Below, one piece after another: positions 1 to 10,597 of a stretch of 34,052 nucleotides of DNA. Location of the stretch: contig JAPOKE010000013.1 of NCBI GenBank assembly GCA_029977805.1, forward strand, positions 1 to 34,052, in the 5' to 3' direction. Origin of the DNA: Phenylobacterium parvum. GTDB taxonomy: Bacteria > Pseudomonadota > Alphaproteobacteria > Caulobacterales > Caulobacteraceae. Each line of letters begins with the position of its first letter. Within the stretch, counting starts at the first letter, position 1. The notes beneath the pieces are model-generated. The model saw only the letters and a list, made by a program, of their open reading frames with translations, searched no databases and was not told the DNA's origin. Made by a program: the position numbers and the translations under genes.

Positions 1-88
1 GGCCATGGCCTTCTCGGTCGGGGTCGAGGTCCTCAACATCATCGCCCGGAACGCCAAGGCGAAGAAGGAAGGCCAGGCGGGTCACTGA
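1..88 (+). CDS. C-terminal fragment of a membrane protein, probably TerC family (truncated by window edge)
   Basis: Open frame from the window edge reads ..AMAFSVGVEVLNIIARNAKAKKEGQAGH*; the tail resembles TerC-family C-termini. Confidence 0.55.
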   Translation, partial: AMAFSVGVEVLNIIARNAKAKKEGQAGH

Positions 89-111
89 CCCGGCTGGCCG
101 CCAGCTGGCCC

Positions 112-2274
112 TCAGAAGAAGCTGTAGGGGTCGATGTCGACCGTCAGGCGGATCGACCCCCTCGGCTTCACCCGGGCCTTCCAGGCCGCCATGTAGGCCG
201 AAAGGTCCACCTGGCGGTCTGCGCGCACCAGGAAGCGCTTGCGCCGCCGGCCCCGCACGAGGGCCAGGGGCGCATCCGCCGGGCCATAGACCTCCACCCC
301 CTCCGCATTCGGCGCTGCAGCCGCCATCTCCCGCACGAAGGCCTCCAGGGCCTGGGGATCGCGGCCTGACGCCACCACCGCCGCCAGCCGGCCGAAGGGC
401 GGCAGGCCCGCGATCTCCCGCTCGTCCAGCTCGGTGCGCACGAAGGCGTCCCGATCCTGGGCCCGAAGCGCTTGCATGACCGGATGGTCCGGAGCCCAGG
501 TCTGCACCAGGGCCCGTCCCGGCCGGTCGCGCCGCCCGGCACGGCCCGTCGCCTGGGCCAGGAGCTGGAAGGTCCGCTCCGCCGCCCTCAGGTCGCCGCC
601 CCGCAGGCCGAGGTCGGCGTCCACCACCCCCACCAGGGTCAGATTGGGAAAGTTGTGTCCCTTGGCCGCCGCCTGGGTGGCGACCAGGATGTCGATCCCG
701 CCGGCCTCCATGGTCTCGACCAGGGCGCGGGCGTCGGCGGCGCTGCGCACCGTGTCGGAGGAGAAGACCGCGATCCGGGCCTCCGGGAAGAGGGCCCTGG
801 CCTCCTCCTCCAGGCGTTCGACCCCCGGGCCGATGGAGACCAGCGAGTCCGCCGCACCGCAGTGCGGGCAGGTCGCCGGGCGGGGCATGGAGAAGCCGGT
901 CAGGTGGCAGACAAGGCGGTTGGTGTAGCGGTGCTCGACCAGCCAGGAGTCGGTGTCAGGGGCGGTGAGCTTCTGGCCGCAGGCCCGGCACAGGACAAGC
1001 GGGGCATAGCCCCGGCGGTTGAGGAAGAGCAGGGTCTGCTCGCCGGCCGCCAGGGTCTCGGCCATGGCGGCGGCGAGGGGGGGCGAGATCCACCGTCCGG
1101 CCTCGGGGGGCGTCTCCCGCAGGTCCACCAGGGAGATGTCGGGCAGGCGCGCCTCGCCATGCCGGTCGGCCAGCCTCAGCCAGAGATAGCGACCCGTCTC
1201 GGCGTTGCGGAGGCTCTCGAGGGAGGGCGTCGCCGAGGCCAGGACGACGGCCGCGCCTTCCAGCTTGGCGCGCACCACGGCGAGGTCTCGGGCCTGGTAG
1301 ATGAACCCGTCCTCCTGCTTGAAGGAGGTGTCGTGCTCCTCGTCGACCACCACGAGCCGCAGGCGGCGGAAGGGCAGGAAGAGGGCTGACCTCGCCCCGA
1401 CCACGATCCGGCACCGGCCGTCGGCGACCGCGTCCCAGACCTGCCGGCGGGCCGGCGGGGCGACCCCGGAATGCCACTCCCCCGGCGGGGCGCCAAAGCG
1501 CTCCGTCACCCGGGCGATGAGGGCCTGGGTCAGGGCGATCTCCGGCAACAGGATCAGGACCTGGCCCTCCGGGTCGGCGGCCAGGGCGGCGCGGACCGCC
1601 TCCAGGTAGACCTCTGTCTTTCCCGAGCCGGTGACGCCGTCGAGGAGGGCCGCCTCGAAGCCGCCCCGCGCGATCATGGCCCGCAGGCTGTCCGCCGCGG
1701 CCGCCTGGCTGGGGTTGAGGGGCGCCGCGGGGCGGTCGAGGTCCGGCGGCCCGAAGCCGTCCGGCCGGGGCGCGAGGCGAAGCTCCAGGGCGCCCTCGTC
1801 AACCAGGCCCTTGACCACGGCGGCCGAGACCCCGGCACGGCGGGCGAGCTCGGCGGCCGGCGCGGGACCGGCGGCGGCGGCCTCCAGCACCCGGGTGCGG
1901 GCTGGGGTGGCGCGGCTGGGCGGCCGGCCCGTGGCTACCACCAGGCGCTCGGGCCGCGGCAGGGGCGCGCGGGCGCCGCGCAGGGCGATGGCGAGGGGCA
2001 GGCCCGGCAGGTCCGCCGCGTAGCGGGCGGCCCACTGGACGAAGTCCACCGTGGCGGGGCTGAGCGCCGGCCCTTCCAGACGGCCCGCGACGGGCTTCAG
2101 CGGCCGGTTGCCCCCGGCGCCCTCCCGGACGGCGCACACCACGCCCTCGGCCAGGCGGCCGCCCAGCGGGACACCCACCCGCTCGCCCACGGACAGGCCG
2201 AGGCCCTCGGGCTCCTCGTAGTCGAAGGCCTCCGGCAGGGGCAGGGGCAGAAGGACGGAGACGATGCGGTTCAT
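112..2274 (-). CDS. priA: Primosomal protein N' (replication restart helicase PriA)
   Basis: 720 aa; Walker A DGVTGSGKTEVYLEA, DEEH box (VVDEEHDTSFKQED), GRAGR motif VI, partial zinc-binding insert. Confidence 0.96.
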   Translation of the reverse strand: MNRIVSVLLPLPLPEAFDYEEPEGLGLSVGERVGVPLGGRLAEGVVCAVREGAGGNRPLKPVAGRLEGPALSPATVDFVQWAARYAADLPGLPLAIALRGARAPLPRPERLVVATGRPPSRATPARTRVLEAAAAGPAPAAELARRAGVSAAVVKGLVDEGALELRLAPRPDGFGPPDLDRPAAPLNPSQAAAADSLRAMIARGGFEAALLDGVTGSGKTEVYLEAVRAALAADPEGQVLILLPEIALTQALIARVTERFGAPPGEWHSGVAPPARRQVWDAVADGRCRIVVGARSALFLPFRRLRLVVVDEEHDTSFKQEDGFIYQARDLAVVRAKLEGAAVVLASATPSLESLRNAETGRYLWLRLADRHGEARLPDISLVDLRETPPEAGRWISPPLAAAMAETLAAGEQTLLFLNRRGYAPLVLCRACGQKLTAPDTDSWLVEHRYTNRLVCHLTGFSMPRPATCPHCGAADSLVSIGPGVERLEEEARALFPEARIAVFSSDTVRSAADARALVETMEAGGIDILVATQAAAKGHNFPNLTLVGVVDADLGLRGGDLRAAERTFQLLAQATGRAGRRDRPGRALVQTWAPDHPVMQALRAQDRDAFVRTELDEREIAGLPPFGRLAAVVASGRDPQALEAFVREMAAAAPNAEGVEVYGPADAPLALVRGRRRKRFLVRADRQVDLSAYMAAWKARVKPRGSIRLTVDIDPYSFF

Positions 2275-2399
2275 GCTCCCCCTCCATAGCCTGACCGCGC
2301 GGCCGCCGCCTCAGCTTCGTGCGCCGAGCACCGGTCGGGGCTTCCGGGCGGGCCCGGGGAGTCCTACAAGACCGCTTCAACAAAAGCGGACGCAGACCG

Positions 2400-3053
2400 A
2401 TGCAACTCTTCCTCGACACCACCGATGTCGTGGTCCTGAAGGACCTCGCCGCGACAGGCCTCGTCGATGGCGTGACCACCAACCCGACCCTGATCGCCAA
2501 GTCGGGCCGGCCCATGTTCGACGTCATCGCCGAGATCTGCGAGCTGGTGGAAGGCCCGGTCAGCGCCGAGGTCGCCGCCACCGACGTCGCCGGCATGCTG
2601 GCCGAGGGCGCCCGGCTGGCGGCCATCGCCCCGAACGTCGTGGTCAAGGTGCCGCTGACCCGGGAAGGCCTGGTGGCCACATCGGAGTTCGCCGTCCAGG
2701 GCATCCAGACCAACGTCACCCTCTGCTTCTCCGCCGCCCAGGCCCTGCTCGCGGCCAAGGCGGGGGCCAGCTACATCTCGCCCTTCATCGGGCGCCTGGA
2801 CGACCACGGCGCCGACGGCATGGACCTCATCACCGAGATCCGGGCCATCTACGACAACTACGACTTCGACACCGAGATCCTCGCCGCCTCCATCCGCAAT
2901 CCGGCCCACGTGACCGCGGCGGCCCTCTGCGGCGCAGACTGTGCGACCCTTCCCCCGGAGGTCTTCGCCGCCCTCTTCAAGCACCCGTTAACCGAAAAGG
3001 GCCTTTCTCAGTTCCTGAGCGACTGGGCCGCGACGGGGCAGTCGATTCTCTGA
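2400..3053 (+). CDS. tal: Transaldolase (TalC/fructose-6-phosphate aldolase-like)
   Basis: [37 protein letters not shown]...; [21 protein letters not shown] motifs; ATG at 2400 preferred over the upstream ORF start. Confidence 0.93.
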   Translation: MQLFLDTTDVVVLKDLAATGLVDGVTTNPTLIAKSGRPMFDVIAEICELVEGPVSAEVAATDVAGMLAEGARLAAIAPNVVVKVPLTREGLVATSEFAVQGIQTNVTLCFSAAQALLAAKAGASYISPFIGRLDDHGADGMDLITEIRAIYDNYDFDTEILAASIRNPAHVTAAALCGADCATLPPEVFAALFKHPLTEKGLSQFLSDWAATGQSIL

Positions 3054-3071
3054 ACCGGAGGGGCGGCGACC

Positions 3072-3746
3072 ATGAGCGGTGCGGGCGAGGCGGAGCCGCA
3101 GGACGGGCCCGGACCGGAGTCGGTGCGCGCCGCCCTCCTGCGCCGCCCGGACATCCTGACCGGTGATCCCGAGACCCTCCAGGCCCTGGGCCTCGCCCTC
3201 CGGCCCGACGCCCGCGTGGTGGAGTTCGGCCCGGCCGCCCTGGCCCGGGTCAGCGAGGCCGCCCGGGCCGAGAGCGAGGCGCGGGCCCGCCTCGAGGCCG
3301 TGGCGCGCGCCAACTTCGTCGCCCAGGCCCAGACCCGGGAGGCCGTGATCGACCTGATCGACGCCGCCGGTCCTGCGGACCTCGCCCTTCGCCTGGACGA
3401 GATCGCCCGGGCCCGGTTCGGCCTCCAGGCCGGCGCCCTCGGGCTCGAGGGGCCGGAAGCGCCCGAGGGCTGGCGGCGACTGCCGGAGGGCGCCATCGCC
3501 CAGCTTCTCGAGGATGACGCCGATCTCCTGCTCGGATTCAGGGCGACGGCCCTTGGCCTGTTCGGCGACCAGGCCCCCTTCATCCGGTCCATGGCCCTGG
3601 CCCGGCTCGACCTGCCGGGCGGCCCCGGCCTGATGGGCTTCGGCTCGGGCGACCCCGAGGGCTTCACCCCGGACATGGGCCCCGAGCTCGTGGCCTTCAT
3701 GGCCCGCGTGACCGAACGCCTGGCCCGGCGGCTGACAGCGGCGTGA
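3072..3746 (+). CDS. DUF484 family protein
   Basis: Sequence pattern LRRPDILTGDPETL...FVAQAQTREAVIDLI plus position directly upstream of, and overlapping, xerC. Confidence 0.85.
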   Translation: MSGAGEAEPQDGPGPESVRAALLRRPDILTGDPETLQALGLALRPDARVVEFGPAALARVSEAARAESEARARLEAVARANFVAQAQTREAVIDLIDAAGPADLALRLDEIARARFGLQAGALGLEGPEAPEGWRRLPEGAIAQLLEDDADLLLGFRATALGLFGDQAPFIRSMALARLDLPGGPGLMGFGSGDPEGFTPDMGPELVAFMARVTERLARRLTAA

Positions 3747-4660
3747 TGGACGCCCGGGCGGCCCTCGGCCTCTGGCTGGAGCACCTGGAGCAGGAGCGGC
3801 GGCTCTCCCCCCGCACCCTCGCCGCCTACGGCTTCATCGGCCGGCGCTACCTGGCCTTCCTCGAGGGACACCAGGGCGGCCCCCTCTCGGCCGGTGACCT
3901 GGGCGCCGTCAGCGCGGCGGACATCCGCGCCTGGCTGGCCGTCCTGCGGCAGGGCGAGACGCCCCTGTCGCCCCGTTCGCTCTCCCAGTCCCTGTCGGCG
4001 ATCCGGACCTTCCACGGCTTCCTCGACCGACGCCTTGGGATCGCCAACGCCGCCCTCGCCCTGGTCCGGGGGCCGCGGGTCAAGCCCACGGCGCCGCGCC
4101 CCGTCACCGAGGTCCAGGCGGTCGAGCTCCTGGCCGGGCCGGGCCTCGACGGGGACCTCGACCCCTGGGAGGCCGCCCGGGACGAGGCGGTGCTGACCCT
4201 GCTCTACGGTTGCGGCCTGCGCATTTCCGAGGCCCTGTCCCTGCGCCGCCGCGATGCGCCCCTGGGCGAGGCCCTCAGGATCACGGGCAAGGGCGCGAAG
4301 ACGCGGATGGTCCCGGTCCTGCCCCGGGTGGCGCAGGCGGTGGAGACCTACCTGGCGGCCCTGCCCTTCCCCCTGGCGCCGGACGAGCCCCTCTTCCGGG
4401 CCCGCCGGGGAGGTCCCCTCTCGCCCCGCCATGTCCAGGCGACGGTCCAGGGAATGCGGGCGCGGCTCGGCCTACCGGCCTCCGCGACGCCCCACGCCCT
4501 GCGACACGCCTTCGCGACCCACCTGCTGGGCGCGGGCGCCGACCTCCGGTCGATCCAGGAACTTCTGGGACACGCGTCCCTGTCGACCACCCAACGCTAC
4601 ACCCAGGTGGATTCCGCGGCCCTGCTCAGGGCCTACGCCGACGCCCACCCAAGAGCCTGA
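3743..4660 (+). CDS. xerC: Tyrosine recombinase XerC
   Basis: Phage-integrase catalytic motifs LLYGCGLRISEALSL, HALRHAFATHLL, LGHASLSTTQRYTQVD. Confidence 0.93.
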   Translation: MMDARAALGLWLEHLEQERRLSPRTLAAYGFIGRRYLAFLEGHQGGPLSAGDLGAVSAADIRAWLAVLRQGETPLSPRSLSQSLSAIRTFHGFLDRRLGIANAALALVRGPRVKPTAPRPVTEVQAVELLAGPGLDGDLDPWEAARDEAVLTLLYGCGLRISEALSLRRRDAPLGEALRITGKGAKTRMVPVLPRVAQAVETYLAALPFPLAPDEPLFRARRGGPLSPRHVQATVQGMRARLGLPASATPHALRHAFATHLLGAGADLRSIQELLGHASLSTTQRYTQVDSAALLRAYADAHPRA

Positions 4661-4748
4661 AATCCGACCGTTTCGAGCGGTGATTGCCGCTCCGGGGACC
4701 GGGCCTGGAGCAGGGCGACAAGATCGTGGACTTCCCGTCGCCGGCCCC

Positions 4749-4901
4749 CAGTTCCTCCCCCCAGGGGGAGGTGGCGCGCGAATGCGCGACGGAGGGGGTC
4801 TCCTGAGTCGCCGTTGACCCCCTCACCCGGCTTCGCCGGGAGCTCCCCCTTGGGGGAGCAATTGGAGCTGTAATTCCTCCCCCCAAGGGGAGAGGCGAGG
4901 G
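4749..4901. repeat. Composite intergenic palindromic repeat (two units) between convergent xerC and lpd
   Basis: CCTCCCCCCAGGGGGAGG...GACGGAGGGGGT and TTGACCCCCTCACCCGGCTTCGCCGGGAGCTCCCCCTTGGGGGAGCAATT...AATTCCTCCCCCCAAGGGG; related copies flank the IS at 32401-33559. Confidence 0.8.
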
Positions 4902-4907
4902 GCGCCG

Positions 4908-6305
4908 TCAGGCCTGCATGGTCCAGCCCTCGACGCCCATGGCGGCCTGCCGGCCGGCCTCGGAACGCGTCGGGTGGGGATGGCAGATGCGGGCGATGTC
5001 CTCGCTCGCGGCGCGGAAGGCCATGGCCACGCAGTACTCGCCGATCAGCTCGCCGGCCTGGGGCCCCAGGATGTGGACGCCGAGGACCTCGTCCGTGGCG
5101 GCGTCGGCCAGGACCTTCACGAAGCCGTCGGTCTCGTGGTTGATCTTGGCCCGGCTGTTGGCGGCGAAGGGGAACTTGCCGGCCTTGTAGGCCCGGCCCT
5201 CGGCCTTCAGCTGCTCTTCCGTGCGACCGACCCAGGCGACCTCGGGGGCCGTGTAGACCACGCTCGGCACCAGGTTGTAGTCCACGTGCCCGGCCTTGCC
5301 GGCGATCAGCTCGATGCAGGCGACGGCGTCCTCCTCGGCCTTGTGGGCCAGCATGGGGCCATGGATCACGTCGCCGATGGCCCAGACCCCCTCGACTGAG
5401 GTGCGGAAGTGGTCGGTCTCCAGGAAGCCCCTCGCATCAGGGACCAGCCCCACCGTCTCGAGGCCCAGGCCCGCCGTGTAGGGACGCCTTCCGATCGCGA
5501 CCAGGACCCGGTCGGCGGAAAGGGTCTCGGAGGCGCCGCCGGCTGCGGGCTCGACCGTGAGGTCGACCTTGGACTTGCCGGCCTTGGCGCCGGTCACCTT
5601 GGCGCCGAGGCGGAAGGCGACGCCCTGCTTGGCCAGGGTCCGCTGGAAGGTCTTGGCCAGTTCCGCGTCCATGCCCGGGCAGATGCGGTCGAGGTACTCG
5701 ATCACCGTCACCTCGGCGCCGAGCCGGCGCCAGACCGAGCCCAGCTCAAGGCCGATGATGCCGGCGCCGATGACGATCATCGTCTTCGGGACCTCGGGCA
5801 GGGACAGGGCCCCCGTGGAGTCGACGATGCGGGCGCCGTCGACGGTCACGCCCGGCAGTCCGGAGGGCTCCGAGCCGGTGGCGATGACGATGTTGCGCGC
5901 TTCCAGGGTCACGGTCTTGCCGTCGGCGCCGTCCACCTCGACCCGGCCCGGCCCGGCGAGCCGGCCCTTGCCGAGGAGACGCTCGACCTTGTTCTTCTTC
6001 ATCAGGAAGTCGACGCCCTTGGTCAGGGCCGTCACCGACTCGTCCTTCTGGGCCATCATCTGAGAGAGGTTGAGCCGCGGGGAGACCTCGATGCCCAGGT
6101 GCTCGAACCCGCGGTTCGCCGCCTCGTAGAGTTCGGAGGCGTGCAGCAGGGCCTTGGACGGCATGCAGCCGACATTGAGGCAGGTGCCGCCGAGGGTCTC
6201 GCGCATCTCGACGATGGCGGCCTTCAGGCCAAGCTGGCCGGCGCGGATGGCGGCGTTGTAGCCGCCGGGGCCGCCCCCGATGATGACGACGTCGTACTGG
6301 GACAT
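4908..6305 (-). CDS. lpdA: Dihydrolipoyl dehydrogenase (E3)
   Basis: GGGPGGYNAAIRAGQLG FAD site, GGTCLNVGCMPSKALLH redox-active disulfide, C-terminal HPHPTRSE motif. Confidence 0.97.
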   Translation of the reverse strand: MSQYDVVIIGGGPGGYNAAIRAGQLGLKAAIVEMRETLGGTCLNVGCMPSKALLHASELYEAANRGFEHLGIEVSPRLNLSQMMAQKDESVTALTKGVDFLMKKNKVERLLGKGRLAGPGRVEVDGADGKTVTLEARNIVIATGSEPSGLPGVTVDGARIVDSTGALSLPEVPKTMIVIGAGIIGLELGSVWRRLGAEVTVIEYLDRICPGMDAELAKTFQRTLAKQGVAFRLGAKVTGAKAGKSKVDLTVEPAAGGASETLSADRVLVAIGRRPYTAGLGLETVGLVPDARGFLETDHFRTSVEGVWAIGDVIHGPMLAHKAEEDAVACIELIAGKAGHVDYNLVPSVVYTAPEVAWVGRTEEQLKAEGRAYKAGKFPFAANSRAKINHETDGFVKVLADAATDEVLGVHILGPQAGELIGEYCVAMAFRAASEDIARICHPHPTRSEAGRQAAMGVEGWTMQA

Positions 6306-6337
6306 GGGACTTCCTCGCCCGCCAGGGCCTGAACGGT

Positions 6338-7549
6338 TCAGATGTCGAGCAGCAGGCGCTGCGGATCCTCGATGGCTTCCTTGACGCGCACCAGGAAGGT
6401 CACGGCGCCCTGGCCGTCGACGATCCGGTGGTCATAGGACAGGGCCAGGTACATCATCGGCCGGATCACCACCTGGCCGTTCACGGCCACCGGGCGCTCC
6501 TGGATCTTGTGCATGCCGAGGATGCCGGACTGAGGGGCGTTGAGGATCGGCGTCGACATGAGCGAGCCGTAGACCCCGCCGTTGGAGATGGTGAAGGTGC
6601 CGCCCTGAAGGTCATCGAGGGCCAGGGCGCCGTCGCGCGCCTTCTTGCCGAGGTCGCCGATGGCCTTCTCGATCCCCGCCAGGGACAGGGCGTCGGCGTC
6701 CCGGACCACCGGCACGACCAGGCCGCGCTCGGTGCCGACGGCGACCCCGATGTCGTAGTGGTTCTTGTAGATCAGGTCCTGGCCGTCGATCTCGGCGTTG
6801 ACCTCGGGCACGGCCTTGAGGGCGTGGATGCAGGCCCGGACGAAGAAGCCCATGAAGCCCATCTTCACGCCGTGGGTCTTCTCGAAGGCGTCCTTGTAGG
6901 TGTTCCGCAGGGCCATGACGGCGCTCATGTCCACCTCGTTGAAGGTGGTCAGCATGGCCGTCTGCTGGGCCTCCTTGAGGCGGCGGGCGATGGTCTGGCG
7001 CAGCCGCGTCATGCGGATGCGCTCCTCGCGGGGATGGGCCTCGCGCGGGGCGGAGGGGACGGGGGCCGGCGGCGGGGCCGCGGCGCGGGCCTCCAGGGCC
7101 GCAAGGGCGTCCGCCTTGGTGACCCGCCCGCCCTTGCCGGTGCCGGGGATGGCGGCCGGGTCCAGCCCGCCCTCGGCGGCGATGCGCTGGGCGGAAGGCG
7201 CGAGGACGGCGGCGGCGGGCGCCTTGGCCGGAGTCGGGGTCGGGGCCGGGGCCGGAGCGGGTGCGGCGGCCTTGGCGGGGGCCGGCTTGGCGGCCGGGGC
7301 CGCAGCGGCGGCGGCGCCTTCCTTGACGCGGCCCAGGACGGCGCCGGGCTCGACCGTGGCGCCCTCCTCGGCGGAAATCGACTCCAGCACCCCGTCCGCG
7401 GGGGCGGCGACCTCAAGGCTGACCTTGTCGGTCTCGAGTTCAACCAGGATCTCGTCCTTGCGGACCGCCTCACCGGGCTTCTTCGCCCAGCGCGCCACGG
7501 TGGCCTCGGAGACGGACTCTCCAAGGGCGGGGGTCATGATGTCGGCCAT
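6338..7549 (-). CDS. sucB: 2-oxoglutarate dehydrogenase E2, dihydrolipoyllysine-residue succinyltransferase
   Basis: Lipoyl domain ([11 protein letters not shown]), Ala/Pro linker, E3-binding domain, catalytic [18 protein letters not shown]. Confidence 0.97.
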   Translation of the reverse strand: MADIMTPALGESVSEATVARWAKKPGEAVRKDEILVELETDKVSLEVAAPADGVLESISAEEGATVEPGAVLGRVKEGAAAAAAPAAKPAPAKAAAPAPAPAPTPTPAKAPAAAVLAPSAQRIAAEGGLDPAAIPGTGKGGRVTKADALAALEARAAAPPPAPVPSAPREAHPREERIRMTRLRQTIARRLKEAQQTAMLTTFNEVDMSAVMALRNTYKDAFEKTHGVKMGFMGFFVRACIHALKAVPEVNAEIDGQDLIYKNHYDIGVAVGTERGLVVPVVRDADALSLAGIEKAIGDLGKKARDGALALDDLQGGTFTISNGGVYGSLMSTPILNAPQSGILGMHKIQERPVAVNGQVVIRPMMYLALSYDHRIVDGQGAVTFLVRVKEAIEDPQRLLLDI

Positions 7550-7565
7550 GGTCGTGTCCTTGGGT

Positions 7566-10514
7566 TCAGGCGAGGGCTTCGGCGAGGAAGGCCTGGAGTT
7601 CGCGGTTGTGCCGGCTCATCTGGCCGGCGGCGGTGGAGGCGGAGGCGGGCCGGCCCACATAGCGGGCGCGCTTCGCCTTCACCTTGAGACGCTCAAGGGT
7701 GAGTTCGAGCCAGGGGTCGACGAAAGTCCAGCCGCCCATGTTCTTCGGCTCTTCCTGGCACCAGACCAGCTCGGCGTTCGGGAAGCGGGCCAGTTCGGTG
7801 GACAGGGACTTCATCGGCCAGGGATAGAACTGCTCGAGCCGCATCAGGTAGATATCCGTGAGGCCCTTTTCCTCGCGGGCTTCCAGGAGGTCGTAATAGA
7901 CCTTGCCTGAGCAGAGGACGACGCGGCGGATCTTCTCCGGCGGGTCCAGGGTCAGGGCGGTGTGGCGACCGCGCTCGGCGTCGTCATGCAGGACACGGTG
8001 GAAGGACGAGCCCTCGGCCATCTCGGACAGCAGGGACACCGCCTTCTTGTGGCGCAGCAGGGACTTGGGCGTCATCACCACCAGGGGCTTGCGGAACTCC
8101 CGCTTCATCTGGCGGCGAAGGACGTGGAAGTAGTTGGCCGGGGTCGTGGCGTTGCAGATCTGGATGTTGTCCTCGGCCGCGAGGATGAGGAACCGCTCGA
8201 GGCGGGCGGAGGAGTGCTCGGGGCCCTGACCCTCGTATCCGTGGGGCAGGAGCAGGACGAGGCCGCTCATCCGCAGCCACTTGCGCTCGCCGGACGAGAT
8301 GAACTGGTCGATCACCACCTGGGCGCCGTTGGCGAAGTCGCCGAACTGGCCCTCCCACAGCACCAGGGTCTTGGGGTCGGCGAGGGAGAAGCCGTATTCG
8401 AAGCCCAGCACCGCCTCTTCGGAGAGGGGCGAGTCGATCACCTCGAAGTGGGCCTGGCCCGGGCCGAGGTTGTTGAGGGGCGTGTAGTGCGCCTCGGTCG
8501 TCTGGTCGATGATGTCGCAGTGGCGCTGGGTGAAGGTGCCGCGCACGCTGTCCTGGCCGGCCAGGCGGACGGGGAAGCCGTCCTGCAGCAGGCTGCCAAA
8601 GGCCAGGTGCTCGGCGGTGGCCCAGTCCAGGCCCTCGCCGGAGTCGATGGCGGCCTTTCGGGCCTCGACCACGCGGCGGACGTTCTTGTGCACGTCGATG
8701 CCGTCGGGAACGGTGGTGATGCGCTCGCCCAGGCCCTTGAGCCGGGCCAGGGGCACGGAGGTGTTCCCCCGCCGGTCCTCGCCCTCGGGCAGGGCCAGGC
8801 CCGCCCACTTGCCGTCCAGCCAGTCGGCCTTATCGGCCTTGTAGGACTTGCCGGCCTCCATCTCGGCGTCGAGGAAGGCCTCGAACTCCGACATCCAGGC
8901 CGAGACCTCGTCCTCGGTGACCACGCCCTCGGCGACCAGCTGGCGGGTATAGAGCTCGCGGGTGCTCGGGTGGTCCTTGATCTTGGCGTACATGAGCGGC
9001 GAGGTCATGGTCGGGTCGTCGCCCTCGTTGTGACCAAACCGCCGGTAGCAGAACATGTCGATCACCACGTCCCGGCCGAACTTCTGGCGGAACTCGGTGG
9101 CCACCTTCACCGCGTAGACCGTGGCCTCGGGGTCGTCGCCGTTCACGTGGAAGATCGGCGCCTCGACCATCAGGGCGACGTCGGAGGGATAGGGCGAGGA
9201 CCGGCTGTACTTGGGGGCGGTGGTGAAGCCGATCTGGTTGTTCACGATGAAGTGGATGCAGCCGCCCGTCCGGTAGCCCTTGGTCCCGGAGATGGCGAAG
9301 CACTCGGCCACGACGCCCTGGCCGGCGAAGGCGGCGTCGCCGTGCAGCAGCAGGGGCAGGACATGGCCGCGGCCGGCGTCGGCGGTCTCCCGCAGGACGA
9401 AGGCCTGCTTGGCCCGCGCCTTGCCCAGCACCACCGGGTTGACGATCTCCAGGTGCGAGGGGTTGGCGGTCAGCGACAGGTGGACGCTGTTGCCGTCGAA
9501 GGCGCGGTCGGACGAGGCGCCCATGTGGTACTTCACGTCGCCGGAGCCCTCGACGTCCGTGGGCAGGGTCGAGCCGCCCTGGAACTCATGGAAGATGACC
9601 CGGTAGGGCTTGCCCATGACCGCAGCCAGGACGTTCAGGCGACCCCGGTGGGGCATGCCGATGACGATGTCGCGGACGCCCAGGGCGCCGCCGCGCTTGA
9701 TGATCTGCTCCAGGGCGGGGACCATGGCCTCGCCGCCGTCCAGGCCGAACCGCTTGGTGCCGGGGAAGCGCTTGTGGAGGAAGCGCTCGAAGCCCTCGGC
9801 CTCGATCAGCTTCTTCAGGATGGCGATCTTGCCCTCCCGGGTGAAGACGATCTCCTTGTCCCGTCCCTCGATTCGCTCCTGCAGCCAGGCCTTCTGGGCC
9901 GGGTCGGAGATGTGCATGTACTGCACGCCGATGTCCGAGCAGTAGGTGCGCTTGAGGATGGCGAGGATCTCGCGGAGGGTCCCGGTCTCCAGGCCCAACA
10001 CGTAGTCGAGGAAGATCGGCCGGTCGTAGTCGGCCTCGGTGAAGCCGTAGGAGGCCGGGTCCAGCTCGGAGGCGTCGCCGTCGGGAATGGCGATGCCGAG
10101 GGGATCCAGGTTGGCCCGCAGGTGGCCGCGCATCCGGTAGGCGCGGATCATCATGATGGCGCGCAGGGAATCGAGGGTCGCGGCGCGGACGTCCTGGGCA
10201 GGGGCGGCGGGCGCCCGCTCGCTGATCCTGGAGGCGAGCTTGGCCTCCACCGCCGGCCAGAGGCCATCGATGGCCGACAGCCAGTCGGGGCGGGCGGCGG
10301 GGGCCTTGCGGGCCGTCCAGGCCGGCGGCGCCAGGGGCTGGGCCGCGCCGGCGCGGTCGTGCACCGAGGCGAAGAAGCTGCGCCAGGACGGCTCGACCGA
10401 CTCCGGAGACTTCAGCCAGCGGGCGTAGAGGTCTTCGATGAAGGCCGCATTGCCGCCGTAGAGAAAGGAAGTCTCGGCCAGGAGTTCGTTGATCCGTCCC
10501 GCGTCGTCCGCCAT
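7566..10514 (-). CDS. sucA: 2-oxoglutarate dehydrogenase E1 component
   Basis: 982 aa; [74 protein letters not shown]. Confidence 0.98.
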   Translation of the reverse strand: MADDAGRINELLAETSFLYGGNAAFIEDLYARWLKSPESVEPSWRSFFASVHDRAGAAQPLAPPAWTARKAPAARPDWLSAIDGLWPAVEAKLASRISERAPAAPAQDVRAATLDSLRAIMMIRAYRMRGHLRANLDPLGIAIPDGDASELDPASYGFTEADYDRPIFLDYVLGLETGTLREILAILKRTYCSDIGVQYMHISDPAQKAWLQERIEGRDKEIVFTREGKIAILKKLIEAEGFERFLHKRFPGTKRFGLDGGEAMVPALEQIIKRGGALGVRDIVIGMPHRGRLNVLAAVMGKPYRVIFHEFQGGSTLPTDVEGSGDVKYHMGASSDRAFDGNSVHLSLTANPSHLEIVNPVVLGKARAKQAFVLRETADAGRGHVLPLLLHGDAAFAGQGVVAECFAISGTKGYRTGGCIHFIVNNQIGFTTAPKYSRSSPYPSDVALMVEAPIFHVNGDDPEATVYAVKVATEFRQKFGRDVVIDMFCYRRFGHNEGDDPTMTSPLMYAKIKDHPSTRELYTRQLVAEGVVTEDEVSAWMSEFEAFLDAEMEAGKSYKADKADWLDGKWAGLALPEGEDRRGNTSVPLARLKGLGERITTVPDGIDVHKNVRRVVEARKAAIDSGEGLDWATAEHLAFGSLLQDGFPVRLAGQDSVRGTFTQRHCDIIDQTTEAHYTPLNNLGPGQAHFEVIDSPLSEEAVLGFEYGFSLADPKTLVLWEGQFGDFANGAQVVIDQFISSGERKWLRMSGLVLLLPHGYEGQGPEHSSARLERFLILAAEDNIQICNATTPANYFHVLRRQMKREFRKPLVVMTPKSLLRHKKAVSLLSEMAEGSSFHRVLHDDAERGRHTALTLDPPEKIRRVVLCSGKVYYDLLEAREEKGLTDIYLMRLEQFYPWPMKSLSTELARFPNAELVWCQEEPKNMGGWTFVDPWLELTLERLKVKAKRARYVGRPASASTAAGQMSRHNRELQAFLAEALA

Positions 10515-10597
10515 GTCGCTCGCCTGTCGCCGGCGGCCCGCGACGCCTTCAGGAGGAAAGTCGAGCTGGACCGCTCAAGGTTGAATTGTCGGCCCCC

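Noticed and set aside
3743-4660. XerC as a possible integrase of a mobile island
   Set aside because: DUF484-xerC is a conserved housekeeping arrangement; no att sites, tRNA gene or phage/ICE genes nearby.
7140-7330. Ala/Pro/Gly-rich repetitive stretch in sucB
   Set aside because: Normal flexible inter-domain linker of E2 acyltransferases, not a novel repeat.
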